Source of the DNA: an uncultured Tateyamaria sp.
GTDB lineage: Bacteria; Pseudomonadota; Alphaproteobacteria; Rhodobacterales; Rhodobacteraceae
DNA length: 64,000 nucleotides
Reading direction: 5' to 3'
Assembly (NCBI GenBank): GCA_947501275.1
Contig: CANMVD010000004.1
Coordinates: forward strand, 186,001 to 250,000
Shown: piece after piece, positions 27,507 through 35,123 of the stretch
Position numbering within the stretch: position 1 is the stretch's first letter
Layout: each line of letters starts with the position of its first letter
Program-made: the position numbers and the translations under genes
Notes under the pieces: generated by a model
Told to the model about the DNA's origin: nothing
Databases searched by the model: none
What the model saw: the letters and a program-made list of their open reading frames with translations, nothing else

Positions 27507-27863
27507 ATGAGCCGAGAGATCACAGATAAAATCTGCGCCGCCTTGCCGGGCGCACACTGGGCCAGCCATCATGAGGGTGGACTTGATGCGTGGAAGGTCG
27601 GTGACAAGATGTTTGCGTGCATCGGCATGGCCAATGACGGGGTGTCGGTAAAGTGTGCAGATGTTGAAACAGCACAGTTTCTCATCGAAATCGGTGCCGC
27701 CACCAAGGCCAGGTATTTTCACCGCTCTTGGGTCCGTATCCCCTTTGACGGCAAGACCAGGGACGAACTGAGCGACCGGATCCACACATCCTATGGCATC
27801 ATCCGCAACAGCCTGCCCAAGAAACTGCAAAACACCTTGGGGGCCTGGCCCGTGTCCTCCTGA
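27507..27863 (+). CDS. MmcQ/YjbR family protein
   Basis: The 118-residue product has the YjbR fold pattern: MSREITDKICAALPGAHW, the WKVGDKMFACIGMAND core, WVRIPFDGKTRDELSDRIHTSY and the C-terminal helix RNSLPKKLQNTLGAW. The family has a DNA-binding-like fold but its function is mostly unknown. The frame is open back to 27396 with a methionine-rich stretch that does not resemble the family. An ATG at 27498 is an alternative. A GC-rich hairpin element and an AruH-like aminotransferase gene follow. Confidence 0.72.
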   Translation: MSREITDKICAALPGAHWASHHEGGLDAWKVGDKMFACIGMANDGVSVKCADVETAQFLIEIGAATKARYFHRSWVRIPFDGKTRDELSDRIHTSYGIIRNSLPKKLQNTLGAWPVSS

Positions 27864-27871
27864 GAGTTTCT

Positions 27872-27927
27872 TCTGACCCGAAATACCACGGGGGAGGCCG
27901 ACAGGCCGGGGGCAGAACCCCCCTGCC
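27872..27927. repeat. possible GC-rich intergenic palindromic element
   Basis: Between the YjbR gene and the aminotransferase the sequence TTCTGACCCGAAATACC runs into a GC-rich part. That part has GGCC-gaca-GGCC (27896-27907) and GGGGG-cagaa-CCCCC (27908-27922). The arrangement, an AT-biased lead followed by G- and C-runs, resembles the element at 52.9 kb. It may be one copy of a small dispersed palindromic family; two weakly similar copies do not prove it. Confidence 0.4.
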
Positions 27928-28034
27928 CAACGCCTCCAGAGACGATGACACCCGGCTGCACCACAGTCACATACCGTTGACAATCCCCACCCCCTCTGAC
28001 CCCTTGTCGCCAAGACCTCAGGCGGAGACGGACC

Positions 28035-29210
28035 ATGGCGCTTTCACAACGTATCAGCACCCTGACAGGCGGCGGTTCGGACGGATGGGATGTGTTTATC
28101 AAAGCGCGCAAAATGATTGCGAGCGGCACCCCGGTGACCGAACTCACGATCGGTGAACATGACATCCGCACAGCCGCCCCAATCCTGCAGGACATGCACA
28201 AAAGCGCGCTTGGCGGGCACACGGGCTACGCCATGGTGCCCGGCACGGATGCCTTGCGTGACACCGTCGCCGCCCGCACGTCACAGCGCACCGGTGTGCC
28301 AACCACACGTGACAACGTGCTGATCACACCGGGCGGTCAGTCCGCACTGTTTGCCGCACATGCAGCGGCATGTGATCCCGGCGACACCGCCCTTTATCTC
28401 GACCCCTACTATGCCACCTATCCCGGAACCATCCGCGGTGTCTCGGCCGTGCCAAAGGCCATACAAACCCGCGCCGAAGATGCGTTTCAACCACGTGCCA
28501 GCGACATCGCCGCACATGCGCAAGACGCCAAAAGCCTGTTGATCAATTCACCCAACAACCCCACGGGCACAGTTTATTCCCAAGAAACACTGCAAGGCAT
28601 CGCGGATCTGTGTCAGGCCCATGATCTGTGGCTGATCTCGGACGAAGTTTATGACACCCAAATTTGGGAAGGCAGCCACCTGTCCCCGCGCGCCCTGCCC
28701 GGCATGAGCGAGCGCACGTTGGTCATCGGGTCGATGTCCAAAAGCCATGCCATGACCGGATCGCGCTGTGGTTGGGTCATTGGCCCACCGGAAGTGATCA
28801 ACCATCTGATCACCTTTGCCACGCACACAACCTATGGCGTGCCCGGTTTCATTCAGGACGCGTCAGTCTTTGCCCTGAACCAGGGCTCCGCATTCGAGGA
28901 AGAGGTCGGCGCGCCGTTCCGCCGCCGACGCGACATTGCCAGACGGGTTTTGGCGGGTCAGAACATCGTTGGCCTGATCCCGGCTCAGGGCGCGATGTAC
29001 CTGATGCTCGACATTCGGGCCACGGGCATGAGCGGCGAAGACTTTGCCAACGCATTGCTCGACGCGCACCACGTCGCGGTCATGCCGGGCGAGAGCTTTG
29101 GCACCGCCGCCGCAGGTCATCTGCGGGTCGCCATGACAGTGGCCGATGAAGTGTTCGAAAATGCCCTTCTCACGCTTGTGCACTTCGCAGAAAGCATTGC
29201 GGCTGGATGA
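28035..29210 (+). CDS. PLP-dependent aminotransferase, AruH-like (arginine:pyruvate type)
   Basis: The 391-residue fold-type I aminotransferase carries the PLP-binding Lys in GSMSKSHAMTGSRCGWVIGP. NSPNNPTG and DLWLISDEVYDTQIW precede it. The stretch around the active site strongly resembles Pseudomonas AruH, which transaminates arginine with pyruvate; SLPGMADRT, SKSHAMTG and GWVVGP are matched closely. Substrate assignment from resemblance alone is uncertain. It stands as a single gene between a palindromic element and the TPM gene. Confidence 0.82.
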   Translation: MALSQRISTLTGGGSDGWDVFIKARKMIASGTPVTELTIGEHDIRTAAPILQDMHKSALGGHTGYAMVPGTDALRDTVAARTSQRTGVPTTRDNVLITPGGQSALFAAHAAACDPGDTALYLDPYYATYPGTIRGVSAVPKAIQTRAEDAFQPRASDIAAHAQDAKSLLINSPNNPTGTVYSQETLQGIADLCQAHDLWLISDEVYDTQIWEGSHLSPRALPGMSERTLVIGSMSKSHAMTGSRCGWVIGPPEVINHLITFATHTTYGVPGFIQDASVFALNQGSAFEEEVGAPFRRRRDIARRVLAGQNIVGLIPAQGAMYLMLDIRATGMSGEDFANALLDAHHVAVMPGESFGTAAAGHLRVAMTVADEVFENALLTLVHFAESIAAG

Positions 29211-29266
29211 CAAGTCCCTGCAGCCTCGTCTATGCTCGCTGGATATCAGTGTGATCAGGTGTTTGT

Positions 29267-30112
29267 ATGTTCCGTTTTTTCCTTGTTTTCTGGGCCTTGT
29301 TGATACCGTTCACAAGTCTTGCACAAACCTTTCCGGAAAACACGTCTACGCGGCTCAATGACTTTGCAGCGCTGTTGGCGCCTGCCGATGCGAAGAGTGT
29401 CGATACCATGTTGCAAAAGGTGCGCAGCGACACTGGCATCGAGATGACGGTTGTCACGCTCGACAGTCAAAGCGCTTATGCGCCGGACATGACGCTGGAG
29501 CAATTCGCCACAGCGCTGTTCAATGCGTGGGGTGTCGGCGATGCGCAGCGCAATGACGGCATCATGGTCCTTGTTCTGCGCAACGACCGCGCCATGCGCA
29601 TCGAGTTGGGCGCAGCTTTTGGTCAGGCGTGGAATTCCCACGCCGAACGCGTGATCGACAAGGAATTCCTGCCCGCATTTCGCAACGGGCGATACAGCGA
29701 CGGGATTCGCGTCGGCACACAGGCCGTGATCGAAGACATCGCCCGCCCCTTCGCCGCTGGCGTCGACGCGCCGGGCAACCGGGGCGACAATGAAGGTTTG
29801 ATTATGCTTGCTCTAGCTGGTTTCTTTGGAGCAATTATTTTTGGCGCGCAAAGAATCGGCGATATGTTTGCGCGTCTGCGTCGCTGCCCCGAATGCGGTC
29901 AGCGCGGCACATTGCGCAGAACACGCCACACAATACTGCACGCGTCACAAACCTCCACCGGGCAAGGTGAAAAAACGACGTCCTGCACGGCATGCAACTT
30001 TCGGAAGGTATCTTTTTACACGATCCCCATGCGCCAGACGGGGCGGCATGCAGGCGGCGGCGGGTTCGGCGGCGGCCGATCTGGCGGCGGCGGCGCGTCC
30101 GGGCGCTGGTAG
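29267..30112 (+). CDS. TPM-domain membrane protein
   Basis: The 281-residue product has a signal peptide (about residues 1-19, ending SLAQ). A TPM domain follows from about 25 to 160 (DFAALLAPADAKSVDTMLQKV and NDGIMVLVLRNDRAMRIELG), then one membrane helix near 180-200. The cytoplasmic tail has two Cys pairs (CPEC and CTAC) and ends with a Gly/Ser-rich segment (GGGGFGGGRSGGGGASGRW). This is the YgcG layout. The TPM fold has been linked to photosystem repair and phosphatase activity in plants; a bacterial role is unclear. It converges on the outer-membrane gene that follows after 14 bases. Confidence 0.85.
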   Translation: MFRFFLVFWALLIPFTSLAQTFPENTSTRLNDFAALLAPADAKSVDTMLQKVRSDTGIEMTVVTLDSQSAYAPDMTLEQFATALFNAWGVGDAQRNDGIMVLVLRNDRAMRIELGAAFGQAWNSHAERVIDKEFLPAFRNGRYSDGIRVGTQAVIEDIARPFAAGVDAPGNRGDNEGLIMLALAGFFGAIIFGAQRIGDMFARLRRCPECGQRGTLRRTRHTILHASQTSTGQGEKTTSCTACNFRKVSFYTIPMRQTGRHAGGGGFGGGRSGGGGASGRW

Positions 30113-30126
30113 CGACAAGGCCTGCC

Positions 30127-30690
30127 TTAGAAACGGATCGATCCGCGCAGGGTGATGGTGCTCACATCCGAGTCGGCGCCCAACCCTCCGACACTGTCAA
30201 AGTCGTGCTGCAGATACTCGCCGCCGATGGTGAAGTCAGGGCTGACCTGATAAGCGAAACCAATTCCATATGTTGCGCCCGTATCGTTGTCGATGGACGT
30301 GTCCGCCTGCGCGATGCCGGCGGTCACATATCCCAGCACCAATCCGAAATCATAGCCAGCCCGCAACTTGAGCCGGGCGATGCTGTCAATCGAACCACCG
30401 GACGACGTGTCGATGTCGGTCAGATCGTAATCCAGTTCCGCCCCCAGAACGACATCTCCGAAGTCATGGTTGTACCCGAGGTGTACACCACCCAAGGCCG
30501 CATCTTCATCCGGGTTACCGGTGCTGTCGAGCAATCCATATCCAAGTTGGACACCCGCATATCCACCGGTCCAGCTTGTGCCTGTTTCGCGCAATTGCGG
30601 CGCAGTTCCGGGCGCGTCCTGCGCCATCAGCGGTGCAGCCGCAACAATCGCGGTTGCTGTGAGGGCAATGGCAAATGCAAATCGGGTCAT
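30127..30690 (-). CDS. outer-membrane beta-barrel protein (small, OmpA/porin-like)
   Basis: The 187-residue product starts with a signal peptide (about 22 residues, ending PLMA). The rest alternates hydrophobic and polar residues in eight or so strands (WTGGYAGVQLGYG, GGVHLGYNHDFGDVVLGAELDYDL and so on). It closes with an aromatic terminus (STITLRGSIRF), the outer-membrane insertion signal. The start has AGGAAAG upstream and is preferred to the ATG at 30750. A close paralogue lies 154 bases upstream on the same strand. Confidence 0.85.
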   Translation of the reverse strand: MTRFAFAIALTATAIVAAAPLMAQDAPGTAPQLRETGTSWTGGYAGVQLGYGLLDSTGNPDEDAALGGVHLGYNHDFGDVVLGAELDYDLTDIDTSSGGSIDSIARLKLRAGYDFGLVLGYVTAGIAQADTSIDNDTGATYGIGFAYQVSPDFTIGGEYLQHDFDSVGGLGADSDVSTITLRGSIRF

Positions 30691-30844
30691 GGCGGCTTTC
30701 CTATGTTCGCACGCAACTACCCAACCGACATGAGATTGCCCGCGCTCCATTTCAACGCGCGCGCCGTCACACTGACGTGACGGCGTCGAAATGAGAGCCA
30801 GAGCGCGAAAGGATCCATGCCCTCCGCGCCCTGTCCTGCTCGGA

Positions 30845-31444
30845 TCAGAAGCTAATGGACCCGCGGATCGTCAGTGTGGTTGCGTCCGCATCCACACCAG
30901 ACCCGTTGATGTTGTCAAACTCGTGTTCCAGCACTTCTGCACCAACCCGGTAGCGATCCGAAATCTGATAGGCGACACCAAGACCGTAGAATTCGCCCGA
31001 TTCAGAACCCAAGGACGTGTCCACATCGGCCACACCCGCCGTGGCATATCCAAGGAAACGGCCAAAGTCGTAGCCCGCCCGCAGTTTCAGGCGCGCAACG
31101 GAATCGACACTCGCCCCGCCGGTCAGATCAATGTCTGCTGAGTCGTAGTCCACTTCTCCACCCAAAACGAACGTGCCGAAATCATAGTCGTAGCCTGCGT
31201 GCACACCGCCAAGGATATCATCACCATCCGCGCCGCCTGTGCCACTGATGTCGCCATAGCCGAGTTGCACACCGGCATATCCTCCGGTCCAGTCACCACC
31301 CAGCTGGACCGGTGCAGGAGGTGCAACGGGCGCCGTCGGCGGTGGTGGCGATGCGATGGGCTGATCAAGGCTGCCCGCAAAGGCAGCGCCTGTGCCAAAC
31401 GACAAAAGCCCCGCGAGGCCGGCAGAAATAATCACTGTTTTCAT
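30845..31444 (-). CDS. outer-membrane beta-barrel protein, tandem paralogue
   Basis: The 199-residue product has a signal peptide ending AFAG, then a short Pro-rich linker (ASPPPPTAPVAPPAPV) that its neighbour lacks. The barrel is the same (WTGGYAGVQLGYG, LKLRAGYDFGRFLGYATAGVADVDTS and the ending TTLTIRGSISF). The two are clearly duplicates, since WTGGYAGVQLGYG, VARLKLRAGYDFG and the C-terminal strand are shared almost word for word. The start at 31444 (MKTVIISAGLAG) is preferred to the frame extension. Confidence 0.85.
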   Translation of the reverse strand: MKTVIISAGLAGLLSFGTGAAFAGSLDQPIASPPPPTAPVAPPAPVQLGGDWTGGYAGVQLGYGDISGTGGADGDDILGGVHAGYDYDFGTFVLGGEVDYDSADIDLTGGASVDSVARLKLRAGYDFGRFLGYATAGVADVDTSLGSESGEFYGLGVAYQISDRYRVGAEVLEHEFDNINGSGVDADATTLTIRGSISF

Positions 31445-31835
31445 TGGTCTGCTCCATGTCTGGTATCGCGGCGCACCTGTTTGAACGCCGCAAGCCCGAG
31501 GTGGATGCGCGGCCCCCAAAGATCCAGTCATGGCAGCACAGGCGCGCCTGACCCGGCGCGCGCCCGCTCAAATCACCACAATACGCGGGCGGTCCCTCGC
31601 CTTCATCGGCGTCGCAAACAGGACAGACAGGCGCGTTTTTGCGCACCACGCTGCAAAAACCGGCAACGCAAGGACAAAAGGACGCTGCACGCATGACGCA
31701 GGAACGTCGCTGCAAGATTGCGATCGTGATCCGCACCATTGGCGCGGAGCGCGGTCGTGCTGCGCGCGGACGTCCCTGACCGATGTGATCCCGTACACCA
31801 TCTGATCCACACTCTTGCCTACCGGAATTTACCAA
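31445..31835. other. intergenic region without recognisable gene
   Basis: This 391-base region between the outer-membrane gene and the MttB gene is GC-rich and has no clear promoter, terminator or RNA that I can see. Several overlapping open frames exist on both strands, including a minus-strand one with CPVCDADEGEGPPAYC. None has a credible start and ribosome-binding site together. Confidence 0.6.
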
Positions 31836-33380
31836 ATGAACACTCAAGCTCCCTCTCGCTCAGGCGGTCGCGCAGCGCGACGGGCTGCGCGCGCGGCCCC
31901 TTTGGCACAACATCTCCGCCCGGTCCGCCCGGGCCTTGAGGGCGGGCGCTACAACGCGCTCACCCAACCCCAGATCGAACAGATCCATCGCGCAGCCCTA
32001 GAGGCGCTGGAAACCATTGGTCTGGCGGATGCGCCGCCTTCCGGCGTGGAATATCTGACCAAAGCTGGCGCTGTGCAGGGTGACGATGGGCGCATCCGCT
32101 TTCCCCGCGCGCTGGTCGAGGACACAATTGCCCGCGCCAACCGCTCGATCACCTTGCACAGCCGGGACGGCAACACCGACCTCGATCTGTCTGGCGCCAA
32201 AGTGCACTACGGTACTGCCGGCGCAGCCGTGCACCTTGTGGATGTAGACGGTAAAAACTACCGCGAAAGCACGGTGCAGGACTTGCACGATGCGGCGCGT
32301 ATCTGTGAAGTTTTGGAAAATATTCATTTCGTCCAACGCCCCATGATCTGTCGCGACATCCCCGACACGGTCGAGATGGAGTACAATTCAGTCTATGCCT
32401 GCGCCACCGGCACAACCAAACATGTAGGCACGTCCTTTAGCGAACCCCACTGCGTGGCCCCGGCCATCGAGATCCTGCACATGATCGCAGGCGGTGAGGA
32501 CAAATGGCGCGAACGCCCCTTCGTGTCGAATTCGAATTGCTTTGTTGTTCCGCCGATGAAATTCGCTTCTGAAAGCTGTCAGGTGATGGAGGAATGCATC
32601 AAGGCAGGCATGCCGGTGTTGCTGCTGTCTGCGGGAATGTCCGGCGCCACGGCCCCCTCCACCATTGCAGGTGCCATTGTGCAAGCCACCGCCGAATGCC
32701 TTGCGGGCCTTGTCTATGTAAATGCGGTCAAACCGGGACACCCTGCGATATTCGGAACATGGCCCTTTGGGTTGGATCTGCGCACCGGGGCCATGTCGAT
32801 CGGATCTGGAGAGCAGGCGTTGCTGACATCCGGTTGCGCGCAAATGCACCGGTTCTATGACATTCCCGGCGGCGCGGCGGCAGGTGCATCAGACAGTAAA
32901 TTGCCGGACATGCAGGCCGGGTGGGAGCAAATGTGCTCAAACGTGATGGCCGGGTTGTCAGGGCTGAACATGGTCTACGAGGCCGCTGGGATGCATGCTT
33001 CTCTGCTGGGTTTCTGTCATGAGTCCCTGATCCTCGGGGATGATATCATTGGACAGGCCTTGCGCTGCGTGCGCGGGATCGAAGTCAGCGATGAGACACT
33101 GGCACTGGATCAAATGGCCGCCGTGTGCATGGGAGGGCCCGGGCACTATCTTGGAACCGATCAAACACTTGCGCGGATGCAAAGCGACTGCGTCTATCCC
33201 ACCTTGGGCAGCCGCACGTCCCCAAAAGAATGGGCAGAACTGGACAAACCTGAACTGGTCCCAAGCGCCACAGCACGAAAACTCGAAATCCTGAGCGCGC
33301 CCCCCAAAGCCGCCCTGCCGCCGGATCTGGACCAAGCCATTCGGGACAAGTTCAATATTCACCTGCTGCCCTTTGCGTAA
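31836..33380 (+). CDS. MttB-family methyltransferase (non-pyrrolysine)
   Basis: The 514-residue product belongs to the trimethylamine methyltransferase superfamily (LTQPQIEQIHRAALEALETIGLADAP near the N-terminus, CFVVPPMKFASESCQVMEECIKAGMPVLLLSAGMSGATAPS in the core). The frame has no in-frame amber codon, so it lacks pyrrolysine. It resembles the non-Pyl MttB group, whose members demethylate glycine betaine, proline betaine or related quaternary amines with a corrinoid partner. The ATG at 31836 is preferred to a TTG at 31815. No corrinoid protein or methylcobalamin:THF methyltransferase is adjacent, which leaves the acceptor open. Confidence 0.85.
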   Translation: MNTQAPSRSGGRAARRAARAAPLAQHLRPVRPGLEGGRYNALTQPQIEQIHRAALEALETIGLADAPPSGVEYLTKAGAVQGDDGRIRFPRALVEDTIARANRSITLHSRDGNTDLDLSGAKVHYGTAGAAVHLVDVDGKNYRESTVQDLHDAARICEVLENIHFVQRPMICRDIPDTVEMEYNSVYACATGTTKHVGTSFSEPHCVAPAIEILHMIAGGEDKWRERPFVSNSNCFVVPPMKFASESCQVMEECIKAGMPVLLLSAGMSGATAPSTIAGAIVQATAECLAGLVYVNAVKPGHPAIFGTWPFGLDLRTGAMSIGSGEQALLTSGCAQMHRFYDIPGGAAAGASDSKLPDMQAGWEQMCSNVMAGLSGLNMVYEAAGMHASLLGFCHESLILGDDIIGQALRCVRGIEVSDETLALDQMAAVCMGGPGHYLGTDQTLARMQSDCVYPTLGSRTSPKEWAELDKPELVPSATARKLEILSAPPKAALPPDLDQAIRDKFNIHLLPFA

Positions 33381-33483
33381 AGCCTCCACTGGGGCAACAA
33401 AGACAAACGCCAGGAGCAGGGCATTGTTCAAGTTCCGCAGTTTCAACTGAGCAGAAACCGGTAACTGTCAGGCTCCAAACACA

Positions 33484-33519
33484 GTGAGGCCCGGTCCCTG
33501 GGGGGAAACCGGGCCTCAC
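33484..33519. terminator. large perfect hairpin after the MttB gene
   Basis: GTGAGGCCCGGT (33484-33495) and ACCGGGCCTCAC (33508-33519) form a perfect 12-base stem with a 12-base loop. It lies 104 bases after the MttB stop and 178 bases before the end of the convergent EF-hand gene. No T-run follows on either side, so it could act as a bidirectional RNA 3' structure rather than a classical intrinsic terminator. The rest of 33381-33697 shows no gene. Confidence 0.5.
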
Positions 33520-33697
33520 ACCCCCACCCATTTGCAGACGCTTGTGCCGATCTCTCGAACGCGACCGCAAAAACAGCGGGTGACGGTCAGGGCGAGCTTG
33601 CAGGCACTCTCGTCACATCTTCTGCATCATGCATGGGATACATCCGCGTTCAGCAGCAATGTGACATTGTCCAACAACCGCCCATTCCAAAACGGGC

Positions 33698-33946
33698 TTA
33701 CCCGTCTGTTGGCGGCATCAGGCCCGCTTCTTGGGCTGCGGCAATCTCATCCGCATCAAGCGCACCATCTGCATTGAGATCCATGGCCGTAAACGCATCC
33801 GACGTCACATCGGGAAAGCTGGCCTGCACCTCGTCAATGGTCAGCACACCATCGCCGTTGGTATCGAGCTCTGCCGCACCTTGGGCAAACGCCAGCGCTG
33901 GAATGCTCAAAGCGGCCGTCAGTGTCAGAATGGAAAACTTGGTCAT
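33698..33946 (-). CDS. secreted EF-hand protein
   Basis: The 82-residue product has a signal peptide (about residues 1-22, ending AFAQ) and two EF-hand loops, DTNGDGVLTIDE and DLNADGALDADE. Each keeps Asp at positions 1, 3 and 5 (or Asn) and Glu at 12, so it should bind two calcium ions. It is a small periplasmic or secreted calcium-binding protein. AGGGAG before the ATG supports the start. It is divergent from an ECF sigma factor gene, with about 220 bases between the starts. Confidence 0.9.
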   Translation of the reverse strand: MTKFSILTLTAALSIPALAFAQGAAELDTNGDGVLTIDEVQASFPDVTSDAFTAMDLNADGALDADEIAAAQEAGLMPPTDG

Positions 33947-34170
33947 AGGGAACTCCCTTAGAGGTTACATGTCGAAGGACCGTAAGCGGCGCCTTCCCCC
34001 AATATGAGCGCGAAAGGCGGACCTGCATCCCAGACCCCGCCGGATCGCGCAGGGGCCTGCCGATCGGGTCAACACGGTTGAGCGGTGCTCTGCCTAAAAA
34101 GGGGGCCAAACGGCAATAGGCGAAAACCCCCGGGGTGGTCACCGCCCCCCTGCACTCCCATTCTCAACGC

Positions 34171-34677
34171 ATGATGGCACAAAAAACGCATTTCGCCCCG
34201 CAGTCCACCCACGGCACCAGTCGATTGGTGACGCTGATCCCCATGTTGACACGGCGGGCGCGCAAGCTGGCCCGCTCACGTTCGGAGGCCGAAGATCTGG
34301 TACAAGATACCCTGCTCAGCCTGTGTCAAAGGCTGCGGGAAGGCGCACAGATAGATGACCTGCACGCATACGCCATGCGCAGTCTCAGCAATCGCGCAAG
34401 ACGTGGCTGGCGGCAAAGCCCCACCGAAGAGTTGGGCGAGAATGACGCCCAGATCTTGCCCGACGCCATGCTCAGGCTCGACTGCGCAGACACGCTGGCA
34501 GCCATCGAGCGCCTCGCTCCGCCGCAAAGGCAACTGATGGATCTGGTTGTTGCCGGTGAAACATCGCCACGGGCACTGGCCAATGCCACAGGACTGCCCC
34601 TTGGCACCGTGATGTCACGTCTTGCGCGGGCACGGGCGCGCTTGCGGATCAGCCTTTCTGGTGACGGCACGGCTTGA
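34171..34677 (+). CDS. ECF-type RNA polymerase sigma factor
   Basis: The 168-residue product has sigma region 2 (ARSRSEAEDLVQDTLLSLCQRL, near residue 35-56). Sigma region 4 follows (LAPPQRQLMDLVVAGETSPRALANATGLPLGTVMSRLARARARLR, near 115-160), with the helix-turn-helix GTVMSRL. It lacks region 3, as ECF factors do. No anti-sigma gene is adjacent; the neighbour is a divergent secreted EF-hand gene, which might be a target. The ATG at 34171 is preferred to the frame start at 34135; its ribosome-binding site is weak. Confidence 0.87.
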   Translation: MMAQKTHFAPQSTHGTSRLVTLIPMLTRRARKLARSRSEAEDLVQDTLLSLCQRLREGAQIDDLHAYAMRSLSNRARRGWRQSPTEELGENDAQILPDAMLRLDCADTLAAIERLAPPQRQLMDLVVAGETSPRALANATGLPLGTVMSRLARARARLRISLSGDGTA

Positions 34678-34691
34678 AGGCCACACTTTGG

Positions 34692-34743
34692 GTCGGTGGG
34701 CGGGCGCATTTTGTGCCTGCACAAAACAGATCGCCCAACCGGC
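34692..34743. other. long hairpin just after the ECF sigma gene
   Basis: An outer stem of eleven pairs with one bulge and one G-T pair (34692-34702 with 34732-34743) encloses a perfect eight-base inner stem, TTTTGTGC-ct-GCACAAAA. It begins 15 bases after the ECF stop codon. It lacks a following T-run, so it may be a 3' stabilising or termination structure for that transcript. Confidence 0.45.
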
Positions 34744-34896
34744 ACAACACACATAAGATGGTCCAAGAAAGGGATGCGCGAACACTCCCCTTTGATTTCG
34801 CCGTCCTGCGACTGCTTACTCAGCAAACACACGCTTTTTTTGGCGACATGCATCACGCTGTCGCGCACGAAGTTCGCCATCATTCTGATTTCAAAC
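34744..34896. other. intergenic stretch, nothing recognised
   Basis: Between the hairpin after the ECF gene and the nrdJ-side terminator I see no gene, promoter or repeat that I can support. The sequence is moderately AT-rich with a T-run near 34831. Confidence 0.5.
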
Positions 34897-34925
34897 AAAA
34901 AAACGGAGAGCCGAAGCCCTCCGTT
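34897..34925 (-). terminator. rho-independent terminator with UUCG loop
   Basis: Read on the minus strand, AACGGAGGGC and GCTCTCCGTT pair over ten positions with one G-U wobble around a TTCG tetraloop. A run of seven T follows, the first two being shared with the stem. It lies about 200 bases after the nrdJ stop, so it ends nrdJ or a separate RNA lying between. Confidence 0.93.
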
Positions 34926-35048
34926 GAGTTTCGCCGTTCAGGCTCAATATGTTAACCGCCCGGTACTTTTCTGCCTGCGGCCTGAACGTCGTCAGGAGCG
35001 AACGCATCCGCTCCGTGTAAAGGTGGGGGGACAAAGTACCGCCCCACC
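34897..35048 (-). ncRNA. candidate structured RNA or nrdJ 3' UTR
   Basis: On the minus strand, between the nrdJ stop and the UUCG terminator, at least six pairings are possible within 150 bases. They are GGTGGGG/CCCCACC (35022-35028 with 35042-35048), GGTACTTT/AAAGTACC (34962-34969 with 35033-35040) and GGAGCG/CGCTCC (34995-35000 with 35009-35014). The others are CCTGA/TCAGG (34981-34985 with 34992-34996), GTTCAGG/CCTGAAC (34936-34942 with 34981-34987) and TTGAG/CTCAA (34924-34928 with 34943-34947). Some are mutually exclusive, which suggests switching or a pseudoknot. It could be a small RNA or the 3' end of the nrdJ mRNA. I recognise no Rfam family. Confidence 0.35.
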
Positions 35049-35123
35049 CTATCTTCGTCGGGAGGCAAACCAGCCAGGCCAGCCCGCCCCCCTCGCGTCC
35101 CTTCCCCGGGGCGCGTATCTTCG

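Noticed and set aside
31365-31847. Minus-strand frame with CPVCDADEGEGPPAYC
   Set aside because: It overlaps the start of the outer-membrane gene in another frame and lacks a credible start. The cysteines could suggest a small zinc protein but nothing else supports it.
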